Shown piece by piece: positions 17,770-26,880 of a stretch of 39,413 bases of DNA. A program made the position numbers and the translations under genes. Numbering within the stretch: position 1 is the stretch's first letter; the number at the start of each line of letters is the position of its first letter. The DNA is taken from positions 1 through 39,413 of the forward strand of contig CALMST010000384.1 in the NCBI GenBank assembly GCA_937872315.1, given 5' to 3'. This stretch comes from an uncultured Ignavibacteria bacterium. Lineage in GTDB: Bacteria; Bacteroidota; Ignavibacteria; Tepidaquicellales; Tepidaquicellaceae. The notes under the pieces are model-generated. The model was not told where the DNA came from. It did not search any database and saw only the letters and a program-made list of their open reading frames with translations.

Positions 17770-17848
17770 GTTTAGGAATTAGACGGTCAGCTTAAGGAAA
17801 TTTAAATAAAGTGTTTAAGAAATTTTGGATCATATAATTTAAAAATAA

Positions 17849-18706
17849 ATGACAAAAACAGATTATAAACAGGCTGTAAAGTTAATTAAATCTGCATTGG
17901 CGGAAGATATTGGAAAAGGTGATATTACATCGGAGTTATTAATTCCGGTAAAATCAGAATCAAATGCAGAAGTCCTTGTAAAAGAAAGCGGGATTATATC
18001 GGGTATTGAGATTTTCAATTTGGTATTTGCAATAATTGATAAAAAGATCAAAACAGGATTTGTTAAAAAAGACGGAGCATCTGTAAAAAAGGGCGAAGTC
18101 ATAGGTTATGTCAAAGGGAATACGAGAAATTTACTCAAAGGGGAAAGAGTAGCATTGAATCTTCTTCAGAAAATGAGCGGTATTGCGACACAAACAGCAA
18201 ATCTTACAAAAAAACTTAATAACAAAAGCATCCAGATTATTGATACAAGAAAGACAACTCCAAATATGCGGATATTTGAAAAAATGGCAGTTGTATCCGG
18301 CGGCGGAGCTAACCACAGGATGGGCTTATATGATATGATCCTCATTAAGGATAATCACATTGAAGCAAACAAGAATATCAGCAATTTACTTGATGTATTG
18401 AAAATGAATAAAAGCAGGATACGGAAAAAGGTAGAATTGGAAGTAAAAGATCTTGCTGAATTTAAGATTGTGCTTGATAAAGGAAAAGGACTTGTAAACA
18501 GGATAATGCTTGACAATTTCAAAATAGATGATGTTAAGAAAGCTGCAGCTCTGAATAAAGGATTGTTTGAGCTGGAAATATCCGGGGGAGTGGATAAAAG
18601 TAATATTCAAAATTACAAGAATATAAAAGGTGTTCGTTATATTTCGGTCGGAGCGATTACACATTCAGTAGATTCACTGGATATTGCATTAAATTTTATT
18701 ACTTGA
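17849..18706 (+). CDS. nadC: nicotinate-nucleotide pyrophosphorylase (carboxylating)
   Basis: NadC joins quinolinate to PRPP, releasing CO2 and pyrophosphate to give nicotinate mononucleotide in de novo NAD synthesis. The 285 residues match the usual length. Visible family motifs are ALAEDIGKGDITSELLI at the start, GERVALNLLQKMSGIAT near 91, DTRKTTPNMR near 131-140 and GGGANHRMGLYDMILIKDNHI, followed by ELEISGGV and RYISVGAITHS. All the PRPP and quinolinate-binding basic residues appear present. No nadA or nadB lies in the window. A single gene unit is likely. Confidence 0.95.
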   Translation: MTKTDYKQAVKLIKSALAEDIGKGDITSELLIPVKSESNAEVLVKESGIISGIEIFNLVFAIIDKKIKTGFVKKDGASVKKGEVIGYVKGNTRNLLKGERVALNLLQKMSGIATQTANLTKKLNNKSIQIIDTRKTTPNMRIFEKMAVVSGGGANHRMGLYDMILIKDNHIEANKNISNLLDVLKMNKSRIRKKVELEVKDLAEFKIVLDKGKGLVNRIMLDNFKIDDVKKAAALNKGLFELEISGGVDKSNIQNYKNIKGVRYISVGAITHSVDSLDIALNFIT

Positions 18707-18768
18707 ATATATTTATAGTTAGGTTTAAATTTGGTTAAATTTTTTTCTTAATTAAAAAATAGGGGACT

Positions 18769-19272
18769 ATGCAAAAATTTACAAAAAATTATGGCTTCAT
18801 TTTAGCTTTGTTTGTGAGTATTTCATTAATTCTTGCTTGCGGAGATAAAAAAGAATCAACAAGCGAAAAGGAAACAACAAAGAAAGAAGAAACTAAATCT
18901 GAAACAAAAACGGAAACTACCACAAGCAGCTCCGGTGGAAATCAGCTTTATTTTGTGGAGCAATATACCTCTGACGGACAAGAGGTTGGTAAAAGCACTA
19001 AGTTCTTTATTAAAAAGAAAGGCGGTTACATAACTGCCATGTTAAGAACAGCTCAGCCTGTAGGTGTAGGTTCAGTAGATGTCAGACTGGAAAGAGAATC
19101 AGTCGATGGTTCTGAGATCATAGATACTCAGCCGTATGATGTTTCTCCTGACAAAAGTTATTTTTTCTTTGATAAGATCACTTTTTATAAATCAGGTGAT
19201 TACAAAGTAACAGTATTTAAGAAAGACGGTACACCAATCGCATCAGGAACCGTGGAAATTGAATTTGAATAA
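18769..19272 (+). CDS. small lipoprotein, first of three tandem paralogs
   Basis: This 167-residue protein is a lipoprotein: hydrophobic leader, then lipobox LILAC with Cys24. A Lys/Glu/Thr/Ser linker (about 28-56) tethers a roughly 110-residue domain. That domain begins LYFVEQYTSDGQEVG, contains GGYITAML and ends ITFYKSGDYKVTVFKKDG and IASGTVEIEF. The same landmarks recur in the two following genes, so the three form a tandem family. The alternating pattern suggests a beta-sandwich, which is inference. AGGGG sits only 3 bases before the ATG. I do not recognise the family and propose no biochemical function. Confidence 0.85.
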   Translation: MQKFTKNYGFILALFVSISLILACGDKKESTSEKETTKKEETKSETKTETTTSSSGGNQLYFVEQYTSDGQEVGKSTKFFIKKKGGYITAMLRTAQPVGVGSVDVRLERESVDGSEIIDTQPYDVSPDKSYFFFDKITFYKSGDYKVTVFKKDGTPIASGTVEIEFE

Positions 19273-19293
19273 TTAATTAAATAAAAAAAACCG

Positions 19294-19300
19294 AAAGGAG
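19294..19300 (+). promoter_or_regulatory. consensus Shine-Dalgarno AAAGGAG
   Basis: AAAGGAG lies 8 bases before the ATG at 19309. Most starts in this window, including those of its two sister genes, have no such consensus at this spacing. It suggests that the middle paralog is translated strongly. Confidence 0.6.
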
Positions 19301-19308
19301 TAATTTAA

Positions 19309-19728
19309 ATGAAAAAAATCAAACTATTGTTACCTGTAATTGCTGTTTTATTCTTATTCGCTTTTAAATCAAGCGCTTATGCTCAGCAATATCCGGTTCT
19401 GTATTTTTGTGAAAAATACGGATCTGACGGAGAAGTAGGTGTCAGCGACAGATTTACTACCGGATATTTAACTGTGATGGTAAAAGCAGACGGACCATTA
19501 GGATTAAAGGATTGTTCAATCCAGCTTGATAAATATAACTGTAATTCCGGTACATTTTCTTATTATAAAAAATTTGATTATAAAATAGAACGTGATATGA
19601 AATATGTCTATTTTGAGAAAAATGACGAAAGTGACATGAGCTTTGAAGATCCGGGTATTTACAGAGTATTCCTTCTTGACCAGAATGGCCGGACAGTTGC
19701 AAGCGGTTTAGTGGAAATTATTCCTTGA
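19309..19728 (+). CDS. small secreted protein, second tandem paralog
   Basis: A 139-residue exported protein with a standard signal peptide (about 1-25, ending AYAQ) and no lipobox. The mature domain starts LYFCEKYGSDGEVG and ends PGIYRVFLLDQNGRTVASGLVEI, matching the landmarks of the lipoprotein upstream and the paralog downstream. Two or three cysteines (CEK, DCS, KYNC) could form a disulfide in the periplasm or outside. It lacks the charged linker of the first gene. It lies 36 bp after the lipoprotein gene and 19 bp before the third paralog, so the three are one operon. The function is unknown. Confidence 0.85.
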   Translation: MKKIKLLLPVIAVLFLFAFKSSAYAQQYPVLYFCEKYGSDGEVGVSDRFTTGYLTVMVKADGPLGLKDCSIQLDKYNCNSGTFSYYKKFDYKIERDMKYVYFEKNDESDMSFEDPGIYRVFLLDQNGRTVASGLVEIIP

Positions 19729-19747
19729 ACAATCAAGTAAAAAAAAT

Positions 19748-20158
19748 ATGAAAACAAATATTAAAAATAAAATATCGTTTTTCACAGTTTTACTGATTTT
19801 TGTTTTAATCAATACCTCTTATTCCCAGTCACTTCAGTTTTGTGAAGATGTAAGTACAGATGGTGATCCTATAAAAACCAGCACAGTATTTAACATAAGT
19901 ACTGAAGGCGGATATTTAAAATGTCTGACTAAATTACCATACAGAGTCGGAACAACTGAAGTCAGTTATGAGATATATAAAGTGGATTCAGATGGATATG
20001 AATCATATGATAATACTATCTATCAGGAAGTAGATCCAAGCTGGACCTGGTTTTGGAAGGAAATTACATTTTATAAGGCTGGCCGTTTTAATATCAATGT
20101 TTATGACGGTGATAAAAACTTCCTGGCATCAGCGCAAATCAGGATTCAGTATTATTAA
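19748..20158 (+). CDS. small secreted protein, third tandem paralog
   Basis: A 136-residue protein with signal peptide (about 1-26, ending SYSQ) and a domain of the same plan as the two upstream genes: LQFCEDVSTDGDPI, EGGYLKCL, WFWKEITFYKAGRFNINVYDG and LASAQIRIQYY. The YKAGRFNINVYDGD segment aligns directly with YKSGDYKVTVFKKDG of the lipoprotein. It retains two Cys (CED and KCL), differently placed from those of the second paralog. A terminator follows 21 bp after its stop, which closes the operon. Roles such as surface adhesion or envelope sensing are guesses, and I assign none. Confidence 0.85.
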   Translation: MKTNIKNKISFFTVLLIFVLINTSYSQSLQFCEDVSTDGDPIKTSTVFNISTEGGYLKCLTKLPYRVGTTEVSYEIYKVDSDGYESYDNTIYQEVDPSWTWFWKEITFYKAGRFNINVYDGDKNFLASAQIRIQYY

Positions 20159-20179
20159 CAAATATTAAAATATATTATG

Positions 20180-20213
20180 AAAAGGTTATTCTGTAAACCG
20201 GAATAACCTTTTT
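20180..20213 (+). terminator. intrinsic terminator of the paralog operon
   Basis: AAAAGGTTATTC and GAATAACCTTTT form a perfect 12-bp stem with a 9-nt loop, running into five T. It lies between the third paralog and the flippase gene. Confidence 0.85.
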
Positions 20214-20238
20214 CATTTACAGCTCATTAAAGAGAATT

Positions 20239-21681
20239 ATGCTCGAAAAATTAAAAAGTCTTTCCAGGGATACGCTTATTTACGGAACCAATACTATTAT
20301 TGGAAGATTTTTAAATTTTATTCTCGTACCATTTTATACAAATATGTTCCTTCCGGCTGAATTCGGGGTTGTTGCAATCCTGTATTCTTACATTGCCATT
20401 CTGAATGTATTTTTCTCGATCGGTCTGGAATCAGGTTATATGAAATTTGCATCAACCGGAGAAGCTGGCACAGTTAAACAAAATTTCTCAAATCCATATT
20501 TACTGGTATTTTTTAATTCTCTGATACTTTCCGGATTCATTTTCATTTTTGCTTCCGATCTTACAGGTATATTCCAGATAGGTGAAAGTTATTCCTATCT
20601 GATTAAATATTCCGCATTGATCTTATTCTTTGATACTCTGATACTTATACCGTTTGCTTATCTCAGATTAAATAACAAAGCAAAATCTTTTGCAGGAATA
20701 AAGACTCTGAATATTGTCATAAATGTAGTATTAAATCTTGTTCTGATCTTAAAATTCAAATTCGGAATAGAAGCTGTCTTTATAAGTAATCTTGCCGCAT
20801 CATTTATTACTTTCATTATTCTGATCCCGCTTGTATTAAGAAATATGGATCTGACTTTTAATAAACAACTGGTATCTGAATTGCTGAGATTTTCCTTGCC
20901 TTATATCCCTGCCGGGATCGCCGCAAATATAGTCCAGATAATAGACCGTCCGATTTTAAAATATCTTACAGACGATAAAACAGTCGGTATCTATCAGGCA
21001 AATTACAGACTTGGCATTTTCATGATGCTTATAGTTGCTATGTTTGAATACGCTTGGAGACCTTTCTTTCTTAATAATGCTAAAGAACCAAATGCAAAAA
21101 GCATCTTTTCAAAAGTGCTGACTTATTTTCTTACAGGAGGCTCTTTTATCTTCTTGATTATTACGATTTTCATCAATGATGTCGTAAAAATGGATCTGCC
21201 ATTCGGATTTCATCTTATAGGCAAATCATACTGGGAAGGACTCAGCATAGTTCCGGTTATATTGTTTGCCTATCTGCTCAACGGAATGTATGTAAATTTC
21301 ATGGCCGGAATTTATATTGAGAAAAAAACAAAATATCTTCCGCTGATCTCCGGTCTCGGAGCTGTATCAAATGTCATTGCCAATTTTATTCTGATTCCGG
21401 AGTTTTCATATATGGGTGCTGCGCTTGCCACTTTGATAAGTTATCTGGTTATGATGTCCGGATTGTTTTATGTCTCAAATAAATTTTATAAAATTGATTA
21501 CGAATATAAAAATATCGGATTTATATTCCTCTCGCTTTTTGTCTGTACTGCTTTGTATTATTTGTCCGCTCATAATTTCAATTTACCATGGTTTTTAAAT
21601 ATTGTCTTTCCTCTTCTTTTTGTAGTATTAATATTTTCTTTCCGGGTGGTTGATCTGAAACAACTGAAAAAAATGTCATAA
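20239..21681 (+). CDS. oligosaccharide flippase family protein (Wzx-like)
   Basis: This 480-residue integral membrane protein has about 12-14 hydrophobic helices and the polysaccharide-transporter (MOP superfamily) layout. The N-terminus RDTLIYGTNTIIGRFLNFIL followed by VPFYTNMFLPAEFGVVAIL is typical of Wzx-type flippases. These move undecaprenyl-linked sugar repeat units across the inner membrane for capsule or O-antigen. The middle GIAANIVQIIDRPILKYL and GIYQANYRLGIFMMLIV segments also match the family. No glycosyltransferase or polymerase genes are adjacent, so it is an isolated member. The substrate cannot be read. Confidence 0.88.
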   Translation: MLEKLKSLSRDTLIYGTNTIIGRFLNFILVPFYTNMFLPAEFGVVAILYSYIAILNVFFSIGLESGYMKFASTGEAGTVKQNFSNPYLLVFFNSLILSGFIFIFASDLTGIFQIGESYSYLIKYSALILFFDTLILIPFAYLRLNNKAKSFAGIKTLNIVINVVLNLVLILKFKFGIEAVFISNLAASFITFIILIPLVLRNMDLTFNKQLVSELLRFSLPYIPAGIAANIVQIIDRPILKYLTDDKTVGIYQANYRLGIFMMLIVAMFEYAWRPFFLNNAKEPNAKSIFSKVLTYFLTGGSFIFLIITIFINDVVKMDLPFGFHLIGKSYWEGLSIVPVILFAYLLNGMYVNFMAGIYIEKKTKYLPLISGLGAVSNVIANFILIPEFSYMGAALATLISYLVMMSGLFYVSNKFYKIDYEYKNIGFIFLSLFVCTALYYLSAHNFNLPWFLNIVFPLLFVVLIFSFRVVDLKQLKKMS

Positions 21682-21724
21682 AAATCATTTATACTTTTAA
21701 AAAATTTTTTATGCCGGTTCTGAA

Positions 21725-21743
21725 AATAGTAATTGACACTATT
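21725..21743. promoter_or_regulatory. candidate LexA operator
   Basis: AATAGT and ACTATT form a perfect 6-bp inverted repeat with a 7-bp spacer, centred about 33 bp before the lexA ATG. The position suits autoregulation by LexA. The sequence differs from the E. coli and Bacillus boxes, and no second copy was found in the window, so this is only a candidate. Confidence 0.35.
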
Positions 21744-21766
21744 AACTATTTATGCCATATTGATTT

Positions 21767-22393
21767 ATGGATAAATTAACAGTTAAACAGCAAAAGATCC
21801 TGAATTTCATTGAAAAGCACAGGATCGAACAAACCTACCCGCCGACTCTTAAAGAAATTGCGGATAAGTTCGGTATAACAATCGGAACAGTTCAGGATCA
21901 CATATACGCCCTTCAGAAAAAAGGATATCTTGAAAGGAAAAAAGATATTGCCCGGGGATTCAAAGTCATTAAATCTGCGGAAGAAAAGAACATTGCAAAA
22001 CTGAAGTCTGATGTGGATATGATCCCTTTGTACGGAAATGTCGCGGCAGGTGAACCGATCTTTGCAAATGACAACATTCAGGGCTATGTCACAATGGAAA
22101 AGAATTCCAGAGGTCATCAGATCCATTTTGCATTAAAGGTAAAAGGGGAGAGTATGAATGATTCCGGCATATATGACGGCGATATTGTGATTGTCAGAAA
22201 GCAGGACACAGCGGAAGACGGTGAAATTGTAATTGCTTTACTCGATGATGAAGCGACCGTAAAGACTCTTCGTAATAAACGGATCAATGCATATCTTGAG
22301 GCTTCTAATTCCAAATATAAAGCGATCATAAATAAGCCGTTTCAGATAATTGGGAAAGTGATAGAGCTGAGAAGAGATTATAAAATCATGTGA
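21767..22393 (+). CDS. lexA: LexA repressor
   Basis: LexA represses the SOS DNA-damage genes and cuts itself when RecA filaments form. The 208 residues have the full layout. The winged helix is at 1-65 (TLKEIADKFGITIGTVQDHIYALQKKGYL). The self-cleavage site Ala94-Gly95 lies in NVAAGEP. The S24 peptidase domain has Ser129 in GESMNDSGI and Lys166 in ATVKTL forming the catalytic dyad. All the residues needed for cleavage are present, so this is a working repressor and not a phage-type relic. It is 85 bp after the flippase and likely has its own promoter containing its operator. Confidence 0.95.
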   Translation: MDKLTVKQQKILNFIEKHRIEQTYPPTLKEIADKFGITIGTVQDHIYALQKKGYLERKKDIARGFKVIKSAEEKNIAKLKSDVDMIPLYGNVAAGEPIFANDNIQGYVTMEKNSRGHQIHFALKVKGESMNDSGIYDGDIVIVRKQDTAEDGEIVIALLDDEATVKTLRNKRINAYLEASNSKYKAIINKPFQIIGKVIELRRDYKIM

Positions 22394-22817
22394 TCCTTTT
22401 TATTTATTTTTAATTTAAAGTTTTATAATCTCTGACGGGTGTTTCGGGCAGAATATAAAACTATTCATAGCCCTGGTTATAGCTAATCTAAATATTCTTT
22501 TTCATTATGAGCTCCTGATACTCTGCCGGAGTGAGTTAAATATCCCCGAATTTAAATACTTACTATTCCTGAAGATTCTATCCTGATTTTAATAGCTTCG
22601 ACAGTAACAAGTCAACTGATCTTAACATTCCTTATTCATATTTTTCAACTAATATCTGAATAACTTAAAGCTCTTTTTAATTTAAACTGGTTCCGGTATA
22701 AGAAATTTTTTTGTATATAAATGATCTAAATTCAAGATGAGATTTAAATGCAATTAAAAATATTAAAATGATAAATAGAAAAATCTTAAATGGATTTTCT
22801 GAAATATTAACTTTTGC
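22394..22817. other. gene-free stretch between lexA and purB
   Basis: These 424 bp separate two convergent genes. I see no coding frame of note, no tRNA and no convincing terminator. Only a weak ACTC/GAGT hairpin is present near 22520. Confidence 0.5.
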
Positions 22818-24113
22818 TTACCTTATCCCTACTCTCCTGAAAATAAAATCAACATTCTTTCTCGACTTATCATAATTGAAAATCTCCTTCAGCTCCTTTT
22901 CACTTAAATATTTTCTGACTTCAGGATCTTCACTGAGCAGTTTGTAAAAACTTATCTTTTCCTTCCAGCATTTCATTGCAACTGTCTGAACGATCTTGTA
23001 TGCCTGCTCCCTTTTCATTTTCTTTTCGATCAGTTTCAGAAGAACTGTTTGTGAGAACACAAGTCCGTGAGTAAGTTCAAGATTCTGATTAATGTTATCT
23101 TCATTCACCACAAGATTTTCAATAAGTCTCGAAAACTGGAAAAGCATATAATCTGTCAGAACGGTGGAATCAGGAAGTATGACTCTTTCCACGGAAGAGT
23201 GGCTAATGTCTCTTTCATGCCAGAGTGGAATGTTCTCAAAGGCAGCAAGAGTATTTCCACGGATGATCCTTGCCATTCCGGACAGTCTTTCGCAGGTAAT
23301 GGGATTTTTCTTATGAGGCATTGCAGACGAACCTTTCTGGCCTGAAGAAAAATATTCTTCGAGTTCGAGTGTCTCGGTCTTTTGCAAATGTCTGATCTCG
23401 GATGTGAATTTCTCAATGGATGATGCAATGATGGCCAGAGCTGACATATACTCAGCATGTCTGTCTCTTTGAAGAATTTGTGTTGAGATCTTTGTGGTTT
23501 TGAGACCGAGTTTCTTACAGACAAATTTTTCCACTTCGGGTGAAATGTGTTCATAAGTGCCGACTGCTCCGGAGATCTGCCCTACAGAAATTCCTTCAAC
23601 TGCTCTTTCCCATCTTTCAATATTCCTGTTCATCTCGTCATACCATAATGCAAATTTTAATCCGAGAGTGATTGGTTCAGCATGAACACCATGAGTCCTA
23701 CCTATCATTGTCAGGTGTTTATATTTTTTAGCTTTTTTTAATAATGCTTTATTCACTTCTTTCAGATCTTTAGCAATTATTTCACCGGCTAATTTCATCT
23801 GAACGGAAAGGGCAGTGTCTATCACATCCGAGCTTGTCATTCCCAGGTGAATAAATCTTGAATCGAGTCCCACATTCTCACCGACATTTGTGAGAAAGGC
23901 AATCACATCGTGTTTTACCTCTTCTTCTATCTTTAATATTTTCGCAACATTGAATTTTGCATTCTTTTTTATATTCCGGTATGATTTAACCGGTACCAGT
24001 TTCAGTTTAGTCTGAGCTTCTGTGGCAAGTAATTCAATATCCAGCCAGATCCTGAATTTACTTTCATCAGACCATATGTCTGAAATTTCTTTTCTTGAAT
24101 AGCGAGGTATCAT
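22818..24113 (-). CDS. purB: adenylosuccinate lyase
   Basis: PurB carries out two fumarate-releasing steps: SAICAR to AICAR, and adenylosuccinate to AMP in purine synthesis. The 431-residue length is normal. The superfamily signature GSSAMPHKKNPI is near residues 262-273 and carries the mobile catalytic loop. GMTSSDVIDTALSVQM and GRTHGVHAEPITLG supply the substrate and catalytic His residues. The N-terminal IPRYSRKEISDIWSDESKF is typical of the bacterial enzyme. No other purine gene is nearby. The phosphatase gene downstream begins a separate-looking block after a gap of about 140 bp. Confidence 0.95.
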   Translation of the reverse strand: MIPRYSRKEISDIWSDESKFRIWLDIELLATEAQTKLKLVPVKSYRNIKKNAKFNVAKILKIEEEVKHDVIAFLTNVGENVGLDSRFIHLGMTSSDVIDTALSVQMKLAGEIIAKDLKEVNKALLKKAKKYKHLTMIGRTHGVHAEPITLGLKFALWYDEMNRNIERWERAVEGISVGQISGAVGTYEHISPEVEKFVCKKLGLKTTKISTQILQRDRHAEYMSALAIIASSIEKFTSEIRHLQKTETLELEEYFSSGQKGSSAMPHKKNPITCERLSGMARIIRGNTLAAFENIPLWHERDISHSSVERVILPDSTVLTDYMLFQFSRLIENLVVNEDNINQNLELTHGLVFSQTVLLKLIEKKMKREQAYKIVQTVAMKCWKEKISFYKLLSEDPEVRKYLSEKELKEIFNYDKSRKNVDFIFRRVGIR

Positions 24114-24251
24114 TTAGATTTTTGATTATAAATTTTTAAAATTTGATTTTATTCCGCATTGACGGGTCAGATATAAATCCGGATCTGAGAAAAGAAAAAT
24201 AACTTTTTGATGTGGAAAAAATAAGTCAGGATTTTATTTCTGACATGGCTT

Positions 24252-26792
24252 TTATTCTGAAAGCTTGTTATTATTCTTTATAGATTTGATCTTTGTGATT
24301 ACGAGAGTAATGTCGTCATTCTGTTCGGCACTTCCTCTGAAATTGTCAACTGAATTGATGATCTCTTTTTGAATAAGTGAGCAGGAATTCTGCCTGTTTA
24401 AGCTGATTATATCCATAACTTTATCTGTTCCGAATTCTTCCCTGTTCCTGTTCATGGCTTCGGTAAGTCCGTCCGAATAAAATACAAAAACATTATCGTC
24501 GGTAATGTCAAGTTCTGTTTCCTCTAAATTCTGATTAAAGAATACTTCGCTTTCAAGACCCAGTCCCATTCCTTTATTTTTCAGCAGATCAAATTTTCCG
24601 TTAACGGAATAAATAACTGGGTTATGTCCGGCTCTGCATATCTTTACCTTCATCTTTTCAAGATCAAACAAAGCTACTACGGTAGTTATAAATGATTTTT
24701 TATCAATCTTATTGTGTATCTGCTTATTAACTTCTATAAGTATATCTTTCGGAGATTGAAACAGCTTAGCTGCAAACTGGATCATAGCCTGTACTTTTGA
24801 CATGTATAAAGCTGCGGCTATACCTTTACCTGATACATCAGCAACAATTACCAGCATTTTGCTCTCGCTTAATTTAATGACATCGTAAAAATCACCGCCG
24901 ATTATCTTTGCGGGATTATAAAATCCCGATACCTCTATTCCGTCAATGCTGTTAATTGATTGTGGCAGAAGTCCCATTTGTATATTCCTTGCAATCTGAA
25001 GCTCTTCTTCCATTACCTGCTTCAGAACTTTTTCTTTCTGTAGTCTTGAATTCTCAAATGCAATCGCAGCCTGGGAAGCAAGTGTTTTAAGAAGATCAAT
25101 ATCCTCGTCTGAATATGCTTTACCTGAAGGTTTCTCGCCAAAATTCATTGTGCCGATCAGTACATCTTTTATAAAGATCGGAATCAGAAGCGCAAATTTT
25201 TCTCTCAGTATAATTTCTTTATACTCATCACTGATCTTTAATTCCTGCAGCAAAACTTCGTTGATAAGTCTGGGCTCCTTATTTCTTATAAACAATGAAC
25301 TAAATGCTTCGTCATATGAATCATCCTTATAAATTAATCTCTCATTTTCCGATACTTTCTCAAAATCATTTTGAAGTATCTGATGAAATTCCTGATCCTT
25401 AAACCAGACATTGAGATTATCAATGCCCATGGTCTCTTTTACGGATGAACCGATTTTTTCAATGATCTTTCTGACATTGTCCAGATACGGAAGTTCTTCA
25501 GAGAACAGCAGTAAAGATTTTCTGTAATTGTATCTTTCCCTGTAAAATTGTTTATCGACAAAATCCTTTGCTCTCTTATTTACATAATCAAAACTAAAAG
25601 TTACTACAATGATCAAAGCAATAGTCAGCAACTGTTTATTCTCCGGTAAGAACTGGCTGAGTAGTGAATTTAACACAAATACCAGCAGTAAATATATACC
25701 TACAATGAAAGCCGTGATTATTCCGAATACGAGACCTTTTTTAACTATGAACTCAGTATCCAGTATTCTGTATTTAAAAATAGAAAAACCTATTGAAACC
25801 GGAATGAACAGGACAAGAGCTGTTGGGAGAAATATCCACGGCTGAAGCAAAAAATTCGGAGTTTTTACTAAAACACTTATTATAAGTGAGTATGTAAAAC
25901 CAACTGCGCCGAGCAGGAAGCCGATAAGTATTACTTTCATCGGTTTTTTCAGATTACTGTCATTTAATCTGAGGTATGACCGGATCAGAAAATATATGCC
26001 TGAAGCAATGGAAAAAACCGCAAATATCGAAGCAAGTAAATTCATTACAAAGGAAATATTGCTTCCATATGTAAGTATTCTTATTATTACAAATGTAAAT
26101 ATTGAAATATAAAGAATTGCCAGAAATAATTTTCTGTATTTGTGTTCTATTTTAATCGGATAGGTAATTATAAAATGAACAAACAATGCGTAAAAAAATG
26201 ATCCGACTATACTGTTGAACACGGATAAATAATTACTGATCCCTGTATTTATAAATCCCACCTGTACGAATAAAAGTGATGCAGTACACCCAAGGAAAAA
26301 GAATAACTGAGATGTAAGCTCTTTTGGTTTGGAGTAACCAACAAGAAATCCTATAACAAGGAATCCGAACCCGAGTAGTGAAAATATCAGAAACAGAATA
26401 TTGAAAAACTTTATAACCTTTATGTTGAATTTCAGGATCTCATTATCCCTGATGACCGTATATTCTATGACCTCCTCATCCTCAAAACTATTCAGAATTT
26501 CCTGCGCTTTATTAATAGATTCAAATTTTATTCCGTTTATCGCAATTAGAATATCTCCGTTCTTTATTCCTGCTGCATCTGTTACTCCACCCGGAAGAAC
26601 CTCAACTATGTATAGTCCTTCATTAAGTTTTTTCCCGTCCTTTTCCTGTATCCACAGACAGTCATCAGATGTCATTTTATCAGTAAACATAGTCCGGATA
26701 AAGACAATAGATGTTATAGTCAGACAATAAATTGCTATGAATGAGAATAAAAGTCTTAATGTTCCGTCGGTATGTTTGCTTAAAAAATTCAA
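24252..26792 (-). CDS. PDZ-membrane-GAF-SpoIIE protein phosphatase
   Basis: An 846-residue multidomain sensor phosphatase. In order: one N-terminal membrane helix (about 12-33), a PDZ domain (about 45-115, GVTDAAGIKNGDILIAINGI), a run of about eight to ten membrane helices (125-400), a GAF domain (about 445-590), and a PP2C/SpoIIE serine phosphatase (about 615-840). The phosphatase metal motif is IGGDFYDVIKL with VADVSGKGIAAALYMS, plus GLTEAMNR and DDITLV. Such RsbU-like enzymes dephosphorylate anti-anti-sigma proteins, so it probably sets a partner-switch response from outside and inside signals. The start is a TTG just after an in-frame stop. No STAS or anti-sigma kinase gene is nearby. Confidence 0.88.
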   Translation of the reverse strand: MNFLSKHTDGTLRLLFSFIAIYCLTITSIVFIRTMFTDKMTSDDCLWIQEKDGKKLNEGLYIVEVLPGGVTDAAGIKNGDILIAINGIKFESINKAQEILNSFEDEEVIEYTVIRDNEILKFNIKVIKFFNILFLIFSLLGFGFLVIGFLVGYSKPKELTSQLFFFLGCTASLLFVQVGFINTGISNYLSVFNSIVGSFFYALFVHFIITYPIKIEHKYRKLFLAILYISIFTFVIIRILTYGSNISFVMNLLASIFAVFSIASGIYFLIRSYLRLNDSNLKKPMKVILIGFLLGAVGFTYSLIISVLVKTPNFLLQPWIFLPTALVLFIPVSIGFSIFKYRILDTEFIVKKGLVFGIITAFIVGIYLLLVFVLNSLLSQFLPENKQLLTIALIIVVTFSFDYVNKRAKDFVDKQFYRERYNYRKSLLLFSEELPYLDNVRKIIEKIGSSVKETMGIDNLNVWFKDQEFHQILQNDFEKVSENERLIYKDDSYDEAFSSLFIRNKEPRLINEVLLQELKISDEYKEIILREKFALLIPIFIKDVLIGTMNFGEKPSGKAYSDEDIDLLKTLASQAAIAFENSRLQKEKVLKQVMEEELQIARNIQMGLLPQSINSIDGIEVSGFYNPAKIIGGDFYDVIKLSESKMLVIVADVSGKGIAAALYMSKVQAMIQFAAKLFQSPKDILIEVNKQIHNKIDKKSFITTVVALFDLEKMKVKICRAGHNPVIYSVNGKFDLLKNKGMGLGLESEVFFNQNLEETELDITDDNVFVFYSDGLTEAMNRNREEFGTDKVMDIISLNRQNSCSLIQKEIINSVDNFRGSAEQNDDITLVITKIKSIKNNNKLSE

Positions 26793-26880
26793 AAATTATA
26801 ATTTTACTTTGTGATGTTTACGTTTATGATTCTCCTTTAGTTTCCATATGCATTTTTTATCTGAATCTAATTTACTTTAC

